Origin: Plotosus lineatus
Taxonomy: Eukaryota; Chordata; Actinopteri; Siluriformes; Plotosidae
NCBI GenBank assembly: GCA_024760905.1
Contig: CM045731.1
Coordinates: 51,183,501-51,247,500, forward strand
DNA: 64,000 bases
Reading direction: 5' to 3'
Positions 9,502 to 19,839 of this stretch are shown here, piece after piece. The position numbers and the translations under genes were made by a program. A model generated the notes under the pieces. It was not told where the DNA came from. It searched no databases and was given only the letters and a program-made list of their open reading frames with translations. Each line of letters starts with the position of its first letter. Positions within the stretch are counted from its first letter, which is position 1.

Positions 9502-10575
9502 TAGAGAAGTTCAGAGAAAGTCAGACAGCTCTGCATTGTGCCTTTGTGGATCTGGAGAAAGCATATGACAGGGTGCTGAGAGAGGAACTGTGGTATTGCA
9601 TGAGGAAGTTTGGAGTGGCAGAGAAGTATGTTAGAGTGGTGCAGGACATGTATGAGAGATGTAAGACAGTGGTGAGGTGTGCTGTTGGTGTGACAGAAGA
9701 GTTCAAGGTGGAGGTGGGACTGCATCAAGGGTCAGCTCTGAGCCCCTTCTTGTTTGCTATGGTGATGGACAGGCTGACAGATGAAGTGAGACAAGAATCT
9801 CCATGGACTATGATGTTTGCACATGACATTGTGATCTGTAGTGAGAGCAGAGAACAAGTACAGGAAAATCAAGAGAGGTGGAGGTATGCCCTGGAATGGA
9901 GAGGAATGAAGGTTAGCCTCAGTAAGACAGACTACATGTGTGCGAACGACAAGGACCCAAGAGGAACGGTGAGGTTACAGGGAGCAAAGATAAGGAAGGT
10001 GGAGGATTTTAAGTACTTAAGGTCAACAATCCAGAGCAATGGAGAGTGTGGAAAAGGGGTGAAGAAGCATGTTCAGGCAGGTTGGAATAGTTGCATAAAA
10101 GTGTCCGGTGTGATGTGTGATAGGAAAGTAACGGCAAGAATGAAAGGAAAAGTGTACAAGATGGTGTTGAGGCCAGCGATGTTGTATGGTTTACAAACAG
10201 TGGCACTGGGAAAAAGCCAGGAGGCAGAGCTGGAAGTAACAGAGATGAAAATGTTGAGGTTGTCTTTGGGAGTAACGAGGATGGATAGGATCAGGAATGA
10301 GTACATCAGAGGGACAGCACATGTAAGATGTTTTGGAGACAAAGTCAGAGAGGCTAGATTGAGATGGTTTGGACATGTGCAGAGGAGGAATAGTGAGTAT
10401 ATTGGTAGTAGGATGCTGAGGTTGGAACTATCATGCAGAAGGCCAAGAGGAAGACCAAAGAGAAGATGTATGACGGTAGCTGCAGTAAGAGTAGAAGATG
10501 CAGAGGATAGGGTGAGATGGAGGCAGATGATTCGCTGTGGCAACCTCTGAAGGGAACAGCTGAAAGGAAAAGAAG
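9502..10575 (+). mobile_element. RTE-clade LINE, 5'-truncated, with 16-bp target duplication (copy D)
   Basis: The frame runs open from upstream flank through CAFVDLEKAYDRVLREELWY, VGLHQGSALSPFLFAMVMDR, MMFAHDIVICSE, KVSLSKTDYMC, EDFKYL, and the C-terminal block RCFGDKVREARLRWFGHVQR to RWRQMIRCGN, then the family tail. The flanks carry identical 16-bp AGAGAAATGCAGGAAA at 9486-9501 and 10576-10591, a target-site duplication marking both ends. The catalytic motif is again F-A-H-D, as in copy C. About 18 codons are shortened near the C-terminus compared with other copies (CMTVAAVRVEDAED). The frame is open throughout but starts inside the RT, so this is not a full protein. Confidence 0.95.
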
Positions 10576-10591
10576 AGAGAAATGCAGGAAA

Positions 10592-10690
10592 ACCAAAATG
10601 AATCCTCAAAACCCACATGCCTTGAGATCAGAAACTGAACCCAGGACCTTCCTCCTTTAAGGAGGACATGTTCACTACTGCTAAACCATA
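10592..10690 (-). mobile_element. Mermaid-type SINE, head fragment
   Basis: Carries the recognisable CTGAACCCAGGACCTTC and CACTACTGCTAAACC blocks of the SINE head on the minus strand. Copy D of the RTE element probably inserted beside or within it. Confidence 0.7.
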
Positions 10691-11309
10691 CATATTTCCC
10701 TACCTTAATAATAATAATGTCAGTTACCCTGTACATTCGAACAATTTCAATTTTGTTAAGTTTGTTCAGTTATATTTTGCAAATTTTGTTACAAGGACGA
10801 GTTCCTTTCCAGCCTGGAAGTATCTTGACATTATCAAAAGCTCAATATAACCCCAGTGGGCCTCAGAAAGGATTCTCTCTCCGGATAATGCAAGTCTTTA
10901 GAGGTTAAATCAGCAGTGTGATACAGGAATGTTGTCTAATACTCTTTGCTTTCAGTCTTCAAAGTCAGCTTGACAGGGGTTTGTCGGGTAAAGATCAACT
11001 CTGATATCCTAAAATACCCCCTGTTGTTCTTTGTCGAGGTACAGATAGAACAGCTTTGCGATTCCACACACATCTTGTTGTTGAAAAGGTATTATTTAAC
11101 ATTTTATAAAGCCAGATTTTTTCATTTTTTTAAATATCAGAATTATTGATTACCTGGGAGCTGAGAACTCAGCACTTACAAGTTCTCTGCATTTTCCTGC
11201 CTCGCATAAATTTTCATATGAATGAAAACATGGGTAGAGCCATGCAACAATTATTATAAAAAGAATTAAAATATTATTTTGAGTAAAATTAGGGTGTATA
11301 TTTCTTTGT
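10691..11309. other. No gene recognised
   Basis: AT-rich DNA. Open frames of 60-67 codons here show no motif and no codon signature that I can support. Confidence 0.5.
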
Positions 11310-11668
11310 TTTGGGTGGTATGGTGGCGTAGTGGTTGGCACATCTATCTCAAAGCAAGAAGATCCTGGGCTCGAGTCCTGGGTTTGTGAGGGCATTTCTG
11401 TGTGGAGTTTGCATGTTCTACTCATGTTTTCATGGGTTTCTTCTGGGTACTCTGGTTTCTACCAACAGTCCAAAGACATGTATATAAGGCTAATTGTCTG
11501 TTCCAATGTTCCCCTAGGGAATAGTCATATGTATGTTCGCCCTGGATGATCCAGCGAGCTATTTAGGGTGTTCACCGTCTTTGCCCAGTGTCAGCAGATG
11601 TAGGCTTCAGCCTTCGTGTGACCCTAGTACGAGTAAGCGGTTGGTTCAGAAAATAAGTGAGGGAGTGA
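11310..11668 (+). mobile_element. Mermaid-type SINE, nearly complete
   Basis: The order is complete: tRNA-like head with A-box-like GGTGGCGTAGTGGTTGGCAC and B-box-like GGGCTCGAGTCC, core GTGTGGAGTTTGCATGTTC, AACAGTCCAAAGACATG, then the ATTTAGGGTGTTCACC block and the tail ACCCTAGTACGAGTAAGCGG. It is among the better preserved copies in the window. Confidence 0.9.
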
Positions 11669-11825
11669 AAGTTCTTTGTACGGGGAAGCATGATTGTGGA
11701 GCGGGGAACATTGCTGCATGATTTAAGCTCATGATACTGTCTGTGATCATACAGCTTTCCATTGGGTTTTCATGTTTCCGTGATTAACACTATCACCCCA
11801 CAGAAAAAACGTTTTGAAACTTGAA

Positions 11826-11975
11826 CAAGGGTCTTTTTATGTGAAATTTTCATGTTCTCCCCATTCTTACATGGGTTTTCCTCTGGGTACTCTGGTTTCC
11901 TTATACAATCCAAAATTCTGCAGATTAGTTCATGTGGTTATTCTAAATTTCCCATATTTATGTATGTGAATAGAT
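11826..11975 (+). mobile_element. Mermaid-type SINE fragment, target of a second SINE
   Basis: Core blocks TTCATGTTCTCCCCATTC, ACATGGGTTTTCCTCTGG and TACTCTGGTTTCC are recognisable. Its distal end, ATGTATGTGAATAGAT (11960-11975), is duplicated at 12238-12253 because another SINE inserted there. Confidence 0.85.
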
Positions 11976-12237
11976 CCCCCAGTGCAGCTAACTGGTTTAT
12001 CAAAGGCGGGCCATGTCTCTCACTGTCTATGATGAGAGGCATGTAAAAGAACCATTGCTGTCTTTCGTAAAGAGTAGGCTGCAAAGTCGTCAGCGTGTTT
12101 CTGTCCCTTGCTAAAAGGGTTGTGACAGGAAGGGCATCCGACGTAAAAACCTCTGCCAAATCAAACGTGCGAATCAGATGATTCGCTGTGGCAACTCCTG
12201 AGTAAAAGGGAAAAAGCCGAAAGGAAGACAGACAGAC
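11976..12237 (+). mobile_element. SINE with RTE 3' tail, 16-bp perfect target duplication
   Basis: Bounded by perfect 16-bp repeats ATGTATGTGAATAGAT. The body includes GTGCAGCTAACTGG, GGCGGGCCATGTCTCTCACT, ATGTAAAAGAACCATTGCTG, GACAGGAAGGGCATCCGACG, AAATCAAACGTGCGAATCAG and ATTCGCTGTGGCAACTCCTG, ending AAAAAGCCGAAAGGAAGACA. The final segment matches the 3' end of the RTE LINE, and the GGGCATCCG segment matches the RTE 5' leader. Such a shared tail is how a partner LINE recognises a SINE RNA. The tRNA-like head is missing, so the copy is 5' truncated. A DANA-like 3' end is the closest family I recall. Confidence 0.93.
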
Positions 12238-12289
12238 ATGTATGTGAATAGATATGGTTCTTTGTGCCTCACCCACAGCCCTGACAGAT

Positions 12290-12479
12290 AGCTGTAGCCT
12301 AATAAATAGAGAAGCAGCTTTGGGACCATAAGGGCACTGGTTCGATTCCCGAATCAGCAGGGAAAATGTGTGTGTGGCACCTTTCCTTCCTCCACATAAA
12401 TGGCTGAAGTGCCCTTGAGCATGGCACCTAACCCCCGACTGCTCTTTGGGTACCTCCAGTGTGTGTGAGTGTGTGTTTA

Positions 12480-12529
<50 letters not shown>

Positions 12530-12530
12530 G
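12290..12530 (+). mobile_element. tRNA-derived SINE of a different fish family, with (GT)n end
   Basis: Has a clear B box GGTTCGATTCC (12340-12350) and the core AATGGCTGAAGTGCCCTTGA, GCACCTAACCCCCGACTGCT and CTTTGGGTACC, a SINE core common in teleosts. It ends in a GT/TG array (12450-12526). A related copy lies at 25965-26385, which keeps the tail GGGATTAATACAG. Confidence 0.82.
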
Positions 12531-12582
12531 GCTTTAAATTCTCCTCAACATGACTAGGGCAAAACAATTAGGAATGAATGCA

Positions 12583-12865
12583 TGGGGACCGTGGTGGCCT
12601 GGTGGTATGGTGCTTGATTACTGTTCCCAAGGTTGGGGGTTCAAGCCCCACTTGTCAACAGGTTGTCACTGCTGTCCTCCCAGTGCATCTAACTGGGTTA
12701 TCAAAGGCCAGCCATGTCTCTCACTGCCTGTGGTGACAGGTTCATGTAAAAGAACCATTGCCTGGGGAGCTGTCCATGGTGTAATATAGCCCAGATTTGG
12801 CTGAGATGGTACCAGCTTCCCCAACCCTAATTAGGATTAAGCACTTCAGAAAATGAATGTATGTT
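12583..12865 (+). mobile_element. tRNA-headed SINE with A and B boxes
   Basis: The head contains A-box-like TGGCCTGGTGGTATGGTG (12593 on) and B-box-like GGTTCAAGCCC, similar to a tRNA-Ser/Leu-type start. The body shares CCAGTGCATCTAACTGGG, CAGCCATGTCTCTCACTGCC and ATGTAAAAGAACCATTGCC with the SINE at 11976-12237, but the tail is the Mermaid-like ACCCTAATTAGGATTAAGCA. It shows that one head/body is combined with two alternative tails in this genome. Confidence 0.9.
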
Positions 12866-13699
12866 TGTTCCCCCCTTTAAAGATTGATCGATTAAAATAT
12901 AAACCAAACCAATAATTTTTCATAAATGGCAGACGTTTACTTTGAACTGATGAGAGAACGGTAACCTTTAAAGATGATTATAATCGATCGAGTTACTGTG
13001 ACGCTGTTCATTCATTCAACTGAAACTGACTTTAATTGCAATGGTATTATGAGGTTTATTCGAAGCAAACACCCACAAGACTGAAATAGAAACTGAAAAA
13101 TAGAGATGGAGAAGAAGAGAAAATAATCAGACATGCAAGAGAGCATGAATAACTGAAGTGCCACCAAGCTGTTTCTGTTTGGCAGCACCCTTAATGCCTG
13201 TCGCCTCTGACTTTTCACAATAAATTCAGACCAGTCAGGATGAAGTTTTCAAAGGCACCAATATGGCTCCGTTAAAATGACACAGACATCCATTAAAAAC
13301 TGTAACATTGCAAAAATGTTCTTCTTTCAAACACTCTTTACAAAGAAATGGTCTGCATATAAATACTCTCACACATTCAATATTTCATAAATAGTCAGGA
13401 ACTGATAGCTCTGTTATGACTAATAGTAGGCGCACTTTGTTAAAAGCAATTCATACAGTCAAAAGTAATGCTTTGCATCCACTGTTCTATTTTAACACCG
13501 GATACGATGCCCTGGTAATGAAACACATGAGCAATGCGTACTTTGCAATGAGTGTATGCAAATAGAGTCCTTAGATAGTGCAGGTAATTAGTGTAATAGG
13601 GACAGGGGTGCACTGCATGCCATGGGAGTGTCACTAGTTAAGTGACTGGTCAGTTAAATGAATGCTGGGAAGTGTATTGTAGTTTAGTGTAGGCTTTGA
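12866..13699. other. No gene recognised
   Basis: No clear coding sequence or repeat identified. The codon content of minus-strand frames at 13012-13218 and 13440-13634 gives no support for genes. Confidence 0.5.
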
Positions 13700-14010
13700 G
13701 TGTGTGCAGTATGGCAGCACTGTGGTTAGCATGCTTGCTCACAACAAGAAGATTCTGGGAATGAGTCCCAGACTTGATGGGAGTACTTCTGTGCAAGGTT
13801 TGCATGTTCAAAGACATGCACTCCAGTCTAATTAGCTAGGTGTGGATGTGAATGTGAATGGCTGTATGCTTGTTGGCCCTGCAATGGTCTGGCAAAATGT
13901 TCAGGGTGTAGTTTGCACTTGTCCAATATTGACTAAGATAAGTGGGGCTCCAGCCCAACCACACATGTGGTAGTATTAAGCAGTTCAGGAAATGAGCAAG
14001 TGAGTTCTGA
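13700..14010 (+). mobile_element. Mermaid-type SINE, diverged
   Basis: Head TATGGCAGCACTGTGGTTAG with B-box remnant ATGAGTCCCAG, core GGTTTGCATGTTC, and tail with GTTCAGGGTGTAG and GTAGTATTAAGCAG. The segment between core and AAAGACATGC is deleted. Confidence 0.82.
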
Positions 14011-14126
14011 GTGTTCTATGAGGTAGTTGTGGCAGCTAAAAGCCACGAAAAGAAACTGGGCTTTGATATGTCCTTGTTTCTTTGTTAATCACACCAGAGG
14101 TTCAAGATAAAAGCGATTGAGAAAGC

Positions 14127-14157
<31 letters not shown>

Positions 14158-15079
14158 TTTAACAAATTTTGCATCAAGATGTTTTGCCACTCCAAATACA
14201 AGCAAATATTTTGCGGCATAAACTTTGCCTCACAATTTATGATTGATTGGCTCTTAAGTTGCTTGATGGTTGTTTTGAGTTAAAAAAGAACATCTGCTGT
14301 TGTAAATCAGTTGCGTGTTCTTTGCTTTTTTCTTAAACCATTCGCTTTTTATCCATGCGTCATTAGTGGGAACAAATTTAGAAGAAAACATGACAATACA
14401 TAGAATATGGCAGATACCGTCCAGCAAGTCACAAACTTTTCCCAAACTTCCTATATGGAAGTCTTCAACTTGTCGCTTTTCCTTGAAAACAAAAAACGAA
14501 TAATTGGCAAACAAAACGAAAACTTTTTGTTAATTTCTTGCAACATGTGCGGACTGATTGAGAAGAGTTTGAGACTACTCCATAATATTTGTTCAAATTT
14601 CAAGTTTTTCAAGCTTTTCATGTTTGATTTTATTGATGACTTCAAAAACCATTCATTCTTTCATTTTCCGAACCTTTTAACCCTAATCAGTGTCAGGGGA
14701 GCCGACTCTGGGCGAGGGCAAAGTACATTCAGGACAGCCTCTGAGAGGTACTTCACAAACCAAGTGACCAATATGCTATGCACGAATGTTGCACAACAAA
14801 ATTTGAGAACATTTTGATAATGAAAAGCGAGTTGGTTTTCTTTCACGCTACTAGTGTGTTCATCCCCTTACAGACTTGGAAAACAATACAATTATGCTCC
14901 AGCTTTCTACCTCTGAGGTAAGTGAAAAACCATATTGTCAACATCCATTCCACACATCTATATGCATCCATCGTGTCTGATGAAATATCTTTGCTGGATT
15001 TGATGCACGAAATTAAAACTTAGTTCATGCATGCTTTGACAAATAAGATATTTAAATCATCTGAATATTATATAGGGTT
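14011..15079. other. Mostly unassigned, with a short (TA)n/T-run and a SINE tail fragment
   Basis: (TA)n at 14130-14149 is followed by a T-run. Around 14655-14740 the blocks TTAACCCTAATCAGTGTCAG and GAGCCGACTCTGGGCGAGGG are a Mermaid-type SINE tail on the minus strand. A 136-codon frame (14407-14817) overlaps that fragment and is not credible as a gene. Confidence 0.55.
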
Positions 15080-16243
15080 AAATTTTGGTTCCATGCCAAG
15101 AAAGAGCACCACAGATTCAGTGTTTGCTTTGAGGATGTTCATAGCAAAGTACAGAGAAAGTCAGAGGAAACTGCACTGTGCCTTTGTGGATCTGGAGAAA
15201 GAATATGACAGGGTGCCGAGAGAGGAACTGTGGTATTGCCTGAGGAAGTCTGGAGTGGCAGAGAAGTATATTAGAGTGGTGCAGGACATGTATGAGAGAT
15301 GTAAGACAGTTGTGAGGTGTGCTGTCGGCGTGACAGAAAAGTTCAAGGTGGAGGTGGGACTGCATCAAGGGTCAGCCCGGAGCCCCTTCTTGTTTGCTGT
15401 GGTGATGGACAGGCTGACAGACGAGGTGAGACAAGAATCTCCATGGGCTATGATGTTTGCAGATGACATTGTGCTTTGTAGTGACACTTGGGAAAAGGTG
15501 GAGTAAAATCTAGAGAGATGGAGGTATATCCTGGATTGGAGGGGAATGAAGGTTAGCCTCAGTAAGACAGAATACATGTGTGTGAACTACAAGGACCCAA
15601 GAGGAACGGTGAGGTTAAAGGGAGCAGAAATAAAGAAGGTGGAGGATTTTAAGTACTTAGGCTCAACAGTCCAGAGCAATGGAGAGTGTGGAAAAGAGGT
15701 GAAGAAGATTGTGCAGGCAGGTTGGAATGGTTGGAGAAAAGTGTCTGGTGTGATGTGTGATAGGAGAGTATCGGCAAGAATGAAAGGAAAAGTGTACAAG
15801 ACGGTGATGAGGCCAGCGATGTTGTATAGTTTAGAAACAGTGGTGCTGAGGAAAAGACAGGAGGCAGAGCTGGAGGTTGCAGAGATGAAAATGTTGAGAT
15901 TCTCTTTGGGACTAACAAGGATAAATAAGATCAGGAATGAGCACATCAGAGGGACAGCACATGTAAGATGTTTTGGAGACAAAGTCAGAGACGATATATT
16001 GAAATGGTTTGGACATGTATCGAGGACGGATCGTGAGTATATTGGTAATAGGATACTGAGTTTGGAACTACCAGACAGAAGGCCTAGAGGAAGACCAAAG
16101 AGGAGATTTATGGATGTGGTGAAAGAGAACATGAAGGTAGTTGGTGTAAGAGAAGAAGATGCAGAGGATAGGGTGAGATGGAGGCAGATGATTCGCTGTG
16201 ACGTCCCCTGAAGGGAACTGCAGAAAGGAAAAGAAGAGAGATC
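15080..16243 (+). mobile_element. RTE-clade LINE, 5'-truncated RT (copy E)
   Basis: Starts at the FGSMPRKSTTDSVFALRM motif and includes CAFVDLEKEYDRVPREELWY, VGLHQGSARSPFLF, the intact catalytic MMFADDIVLCSD, KVSLSKTEYMCVN, the EDFKYLGSTVQSNGECGKEV block and the whole C-terminus to RWRQMIRCDVP, then the 3' tail GAAGGGAACTGCAGAAAGG. A single GAA-to-TAA nonsense change at about 15504-15506 splits two frames that are otherwise in the same register. The N-terminal endonuclease is missing. I could not find a convincing target duplication. Confidence 0.93.
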
Positions 16244-16384
16244 TTTAATATTCCGCTTTGAGAGCTGGAGAAGGTGAAAAGCCTGTTCTGTTTCTGTTTC
16301 TAACATATTTTGCTCCAGACCTTTTTCCAGATTATGTGTCTGTATGTATGGCATACCCACAGGCAGCTATAAAGCACATGCCAG

Positions 16385-16715
16385 CAGGTGGTTATTAGAG
16401 GCCAATGCTGGATACGATGCTAGCCACCCACCTCTTTTCAAACTGTAGCACAGTATTTGGGGGTGGCATAACACACTTAGAGGGAAAGTGCTATCCTTCC
16501 CCCTCATACAAATGAGCTCACAGATGCAAATCCTTGGTTGGCTGGCGATCATGGTGAGTGACAGGGAAGTGAGCATATGTCATCTCTCCCCCCTGTGATA
16601 GTTCGACCAATTAGTTTCAATGGACTCACAGTCATGGATGGCTGTATTAACCTGGATTTGAAATTGTGATCTCCGGCTTAATAGTCCTGCATCTTGTGAA
16701 TGCACCAGTCATTAG
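16385..16715. repeat. Unclassified dispersed repeat, family X, copy 1
   Basis: Shares several blocks in the same order with 54960-55290: CACCTCTTTTCAAACTG, the AGAGGGAA stretch, GAGCTCACAG, GTGAGTGACAGGG, GTGAGCATATG, and the TGGACTC/GGCTGT/GATCTC blocks. A shorter relative lies at 22920-23130. Read on the minus strand one end resembles a tRNA-type head, so it may be another SINE; not proven. Confidence 0.75.
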
Positions 16716-18227
16716 CCTACAAGTAATTAAATATTTATTTTCAAAAATATCAAAAAAAGCTGCATAGGATTTTTAGTTCATAGTTCCATTTAATGTGGTT
16801 AAAATTTTGTTAGATCGTAAGAAAGCAAGTAGCTTGTTACCCAGAAATTGCAAAGTGCAACATCCTAAATAATAAAGTGAAATGAAAGGCAAGCGGTACA
16901 GACCCTCCTGTTACACACGAACATTTTCATTATCACGTGGATTTATTTACATTTTCTTGATTGCAATGTGCTAAAATTTCAATTTGCTAATAGTTTGCAG
17001 TTTGGAAGCTCTTGGGAGAGATTGCGAAAATAGGTTGTGAATTTGTCCATTCATATAAGGCATAGTAATGGCAAAAAATAAGAGTATACATCTATTATAC
17101 TAGTATAAATGAGTGAACTGCAGAATAAAATAAAACTAGATACATCTACATGTAATAGGAGCTTCTATTCACATCCATCACTTCGGCTTATTTGTAAAAA
17201 TGAATGGTGTGTCCTTCCATTTGTTCCTATGCAGATTACTTCTGTGCATAATGGCACACACGTATGAATCAGTAATTTATTGGTGGTTGTTGTTTTTTAA
17301 ATAAATAATTATGATAATAGCATGTTTTAATGTGTTTTCAAGACATATACAATGTTTATTAAGCTCAGGTTCAATTGTGCTTCAGTTTACGGCTTTAGAT
17401 TTGTTGCAAAACGCTGACACTGGAGACTTCACCCGAAAATGCTAAATAAAGTATTCTACCCCAGAAAGCTTTATTATATTCATAATTATGACATTCAATT
17501 TTTGTTTTTTGTTCTTGCATACAATGCATTTTCTCTCCATTTTTAAGTGCTTAAACCACAGTGCAGTTTGCATGTGATCCTGAAAATCTATAATAATTTA
17601 TGATGAAAATGATGGATTTAAATATGAAAATATAAAATAATTTAAATTGCTGCTATAAATATAAATTGAATAATGGATTTGATTTATGGATGAACCAGAT
17701 AATTAAGCAATAATACAGTTTTGCTCAATCTAATCTTGAGCTCTTACAGTACATTTAGCACAGATAAATTTAGAATACCTTTATTTTAATGGGAAAATAG
17801 AGAAAATAGAAAACCAACTTAGTCAAGTCACTTATAAAGAAGGTTTAAGGGAAATCAGTTGCCTAAATTTTCCGCGGTACCACAGAAATCATGTACTGCA
17901 CATGCATAGGCCCCTTCCATATGGAAAAGGACTATGGAGTATGACTTTTGATTTTTCCTGATAAGGAAACACTGATTTATTTAATTAAATATATTGACAA
18001 TATGGATGCATTAGGCTAAAAAGTCTGAAAAAAATACACAAGGTATCCATTTTAATGCAGTCTATCAACTGAATTGACATTTTATTTTGAATTTTGTGAC
18101 CCATTACCATTAATTATTTCCTTATAATTACTGATGGAGAAGTTCAGGAATTTATATATAATAAATTGATCCTGAAAGAAAAAAAACCACATCTGAAATG
18201 GTCATAATGCAATGTTTCTGACTTACT
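16716..18227. other. No gene recognised
   Basis: 1.5 kb of AT-rich DNA with no long reading frame and no repeat that I can name. It may be unique intronic or intergenic sequence. Confidence 0.55.
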
Positions 18228-19839
18228 CTTCTTTTTCTTCTTTTCCTTTCGGCTGTTCCCTTCAGGGGTCGCCACAGCAAATGATCTGCCTCCATCTCTC
18301 CCTATCCTCTGCATCTTCTACTCTTACTCCAACGACCTTCATGTCCGCCTTCACCACATCCATAAATCTTCTCTTTGGTCTTCCTCTGGGCCTTTTGCCT
18401 GGTAGTTCCAACCTCAGCATCCTACTACCAATATACTCACTATCCCTCCTATGTTCATGTCCAAACCATCTCAATCTAGCCTCTCTGACTTTGTCTCCAA
18501 AACATCTAACATGTGCTGTCCCTCTGATGTACTCGTTTCGGATCCTATCCATCCTCGTTACTCCCAAAGAGAACCTCAACATTTTCATCTCTGCTACCTC
18601 CAACTCTGACTCCTGTCTTTTCCCCAGCGCCACTGTCTCTAAACCATACAACATTGCTGGCCTCATCACCGTCTTGTACACTTTTCCCTTCATTCTTGCC
18701 GATACTCTCCTATCACACATCACACTGGACACTTTTCTCCATCCATTCCAACCTGCCTGCACGCGCTTCTTCACCTCTTTTCCACACTCTCCATTGCTCT
18801 GGATTGTTGAGCCTAAGTACTTAAAATTCTCCACCTTCTTTATCTCTGCCCCCTGTAACCTCAAAGTTCCTCTTGGGTCCTTGTCGTTCACACACATGTA
18901 TTCCGTCTTACTGAGACTAACCTTCAATCCCCTCCTTTCTAGGGCATACCGCCACCTCTCTAGATTTTCCTCCACTTGTTCTCTGCTCTCACTGCAGATC
19001 ACGATGTCATCTGAAAACATCATAGTCCATGGAGATTCTTGTCTAACCTCGTCTGTTAGCCTGCCCATCACCATAGCAAACAAGAAGGGGCTGAGAGCTG
19101 ACCCTTGATGCAGTCCCACCTCCACCTTGAACTCTTCTGTCACACCGACAGCACACCTCACCACTGTCTTCCATCTCTCATACATGTCCTGCACCACTCT
19201 AACATACTTCTCTGTCACTCCAGACTTCCTCATACAATACCACAGTTCTTCTCTCGGCACCCTGTCATATGCTTTCTCCAGATCCACAAAGGCACAATGC
19301 AGCTCCTTCTGACCTTCTCTGTACTTCTCTATTAACATCCTCAAAGCAAACACTGCATCTGTGGTGCTCTTTCTTGGCATGAAACCAAACTGTTGTTCAC
19401 AAATGCTGACCTCCGCCCTTAGTCTTGCTTCCACTATTCTTTCCCATAGCTTCATTGTATGGCTCATCAACTTTATCCCTCTGTAGTTGCCACAACTCTG
19501 TACATCTCCCTTGTTCTTAAAAATGGGCACAAGCACACTTCTCCTCCATTCCTCTAGCATCTGCTCACTTTCTAAGACCTTGTTGAATATTCTTGTCAGA
19601 GAATCTACTGCTACCTCCCCTAGACACTTCCATACCTCAACTGGTATGTCATCAGGGCCAACTGCCTTTCCACTCTTCATCCTCTTCAATGCCCTCCTCA
19701 CTTCTCCCTTACTAATCTTTGCTACTTCCTGCTCCTCAACGGTCACCCCTTCTACTCTTTTCTCTCTCTCATTTTCCTCATTCATCAGCTCTTCAAAGTA
19801 CTCTTTCCATCTTTCCAGCACACTTCTGTCATCAGTCAA
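18228..19839 (-). pseudogene. RTE LINE reverse transcriptase frame (copy F, 3' part)
   Basis: A 525-codon minus-strand frame is open through the whole RT and C-terminal part: WKEYFEELMNEENEREKRVE, RALKRMKSGKAVGPDDIPVE, VLVPIFKNKGDVQSCGNYRG, FGFMPRKSTTDAVFALRML, FVDLEKAYDRVPREELWYCM, VGLHQGSALSPFLFAMVM, catalytic MMFSDDIVICSE, KVSLSKTEYMCVNDKD and the C-terminus to RWRQIICCGDP. F-S-D-D keeps both aspartates; the usual residue before them is alanine. It is joined by a frameshift at about 19840 to the endonuclease frame. The 3' tail with AAGGGAACAGCCGAAAGG follows, ending near 18228. This is the best preserved RT in the window, but it is cut from its endonuclease. Confidence 0.94.

Noticed and set aside
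11938..12567. 209-codon minus-strand frame
   Set aside because: Runs through three SINEs and a GT array (His-Thr repeats); not credible as coding.
12590..12655. Functional tRNA gene
   Set aside because: A and B boxes are present but no cloverleaf with a paired acceptor stem can be formed, and the sequence continues into SINE body.
12947..12990. Second hammerhead candidate starting CTGATGAG
   Set aside because: No GAAA box at the required distance and no closing stems; likewise for other CTGATGA occurrences near 7299 and 40937.
18212..19108. 298-codon plus-strand frame opposite RTE copy F
   Set aside because: Antisense shadow of the RT frame, for the same reason as above.
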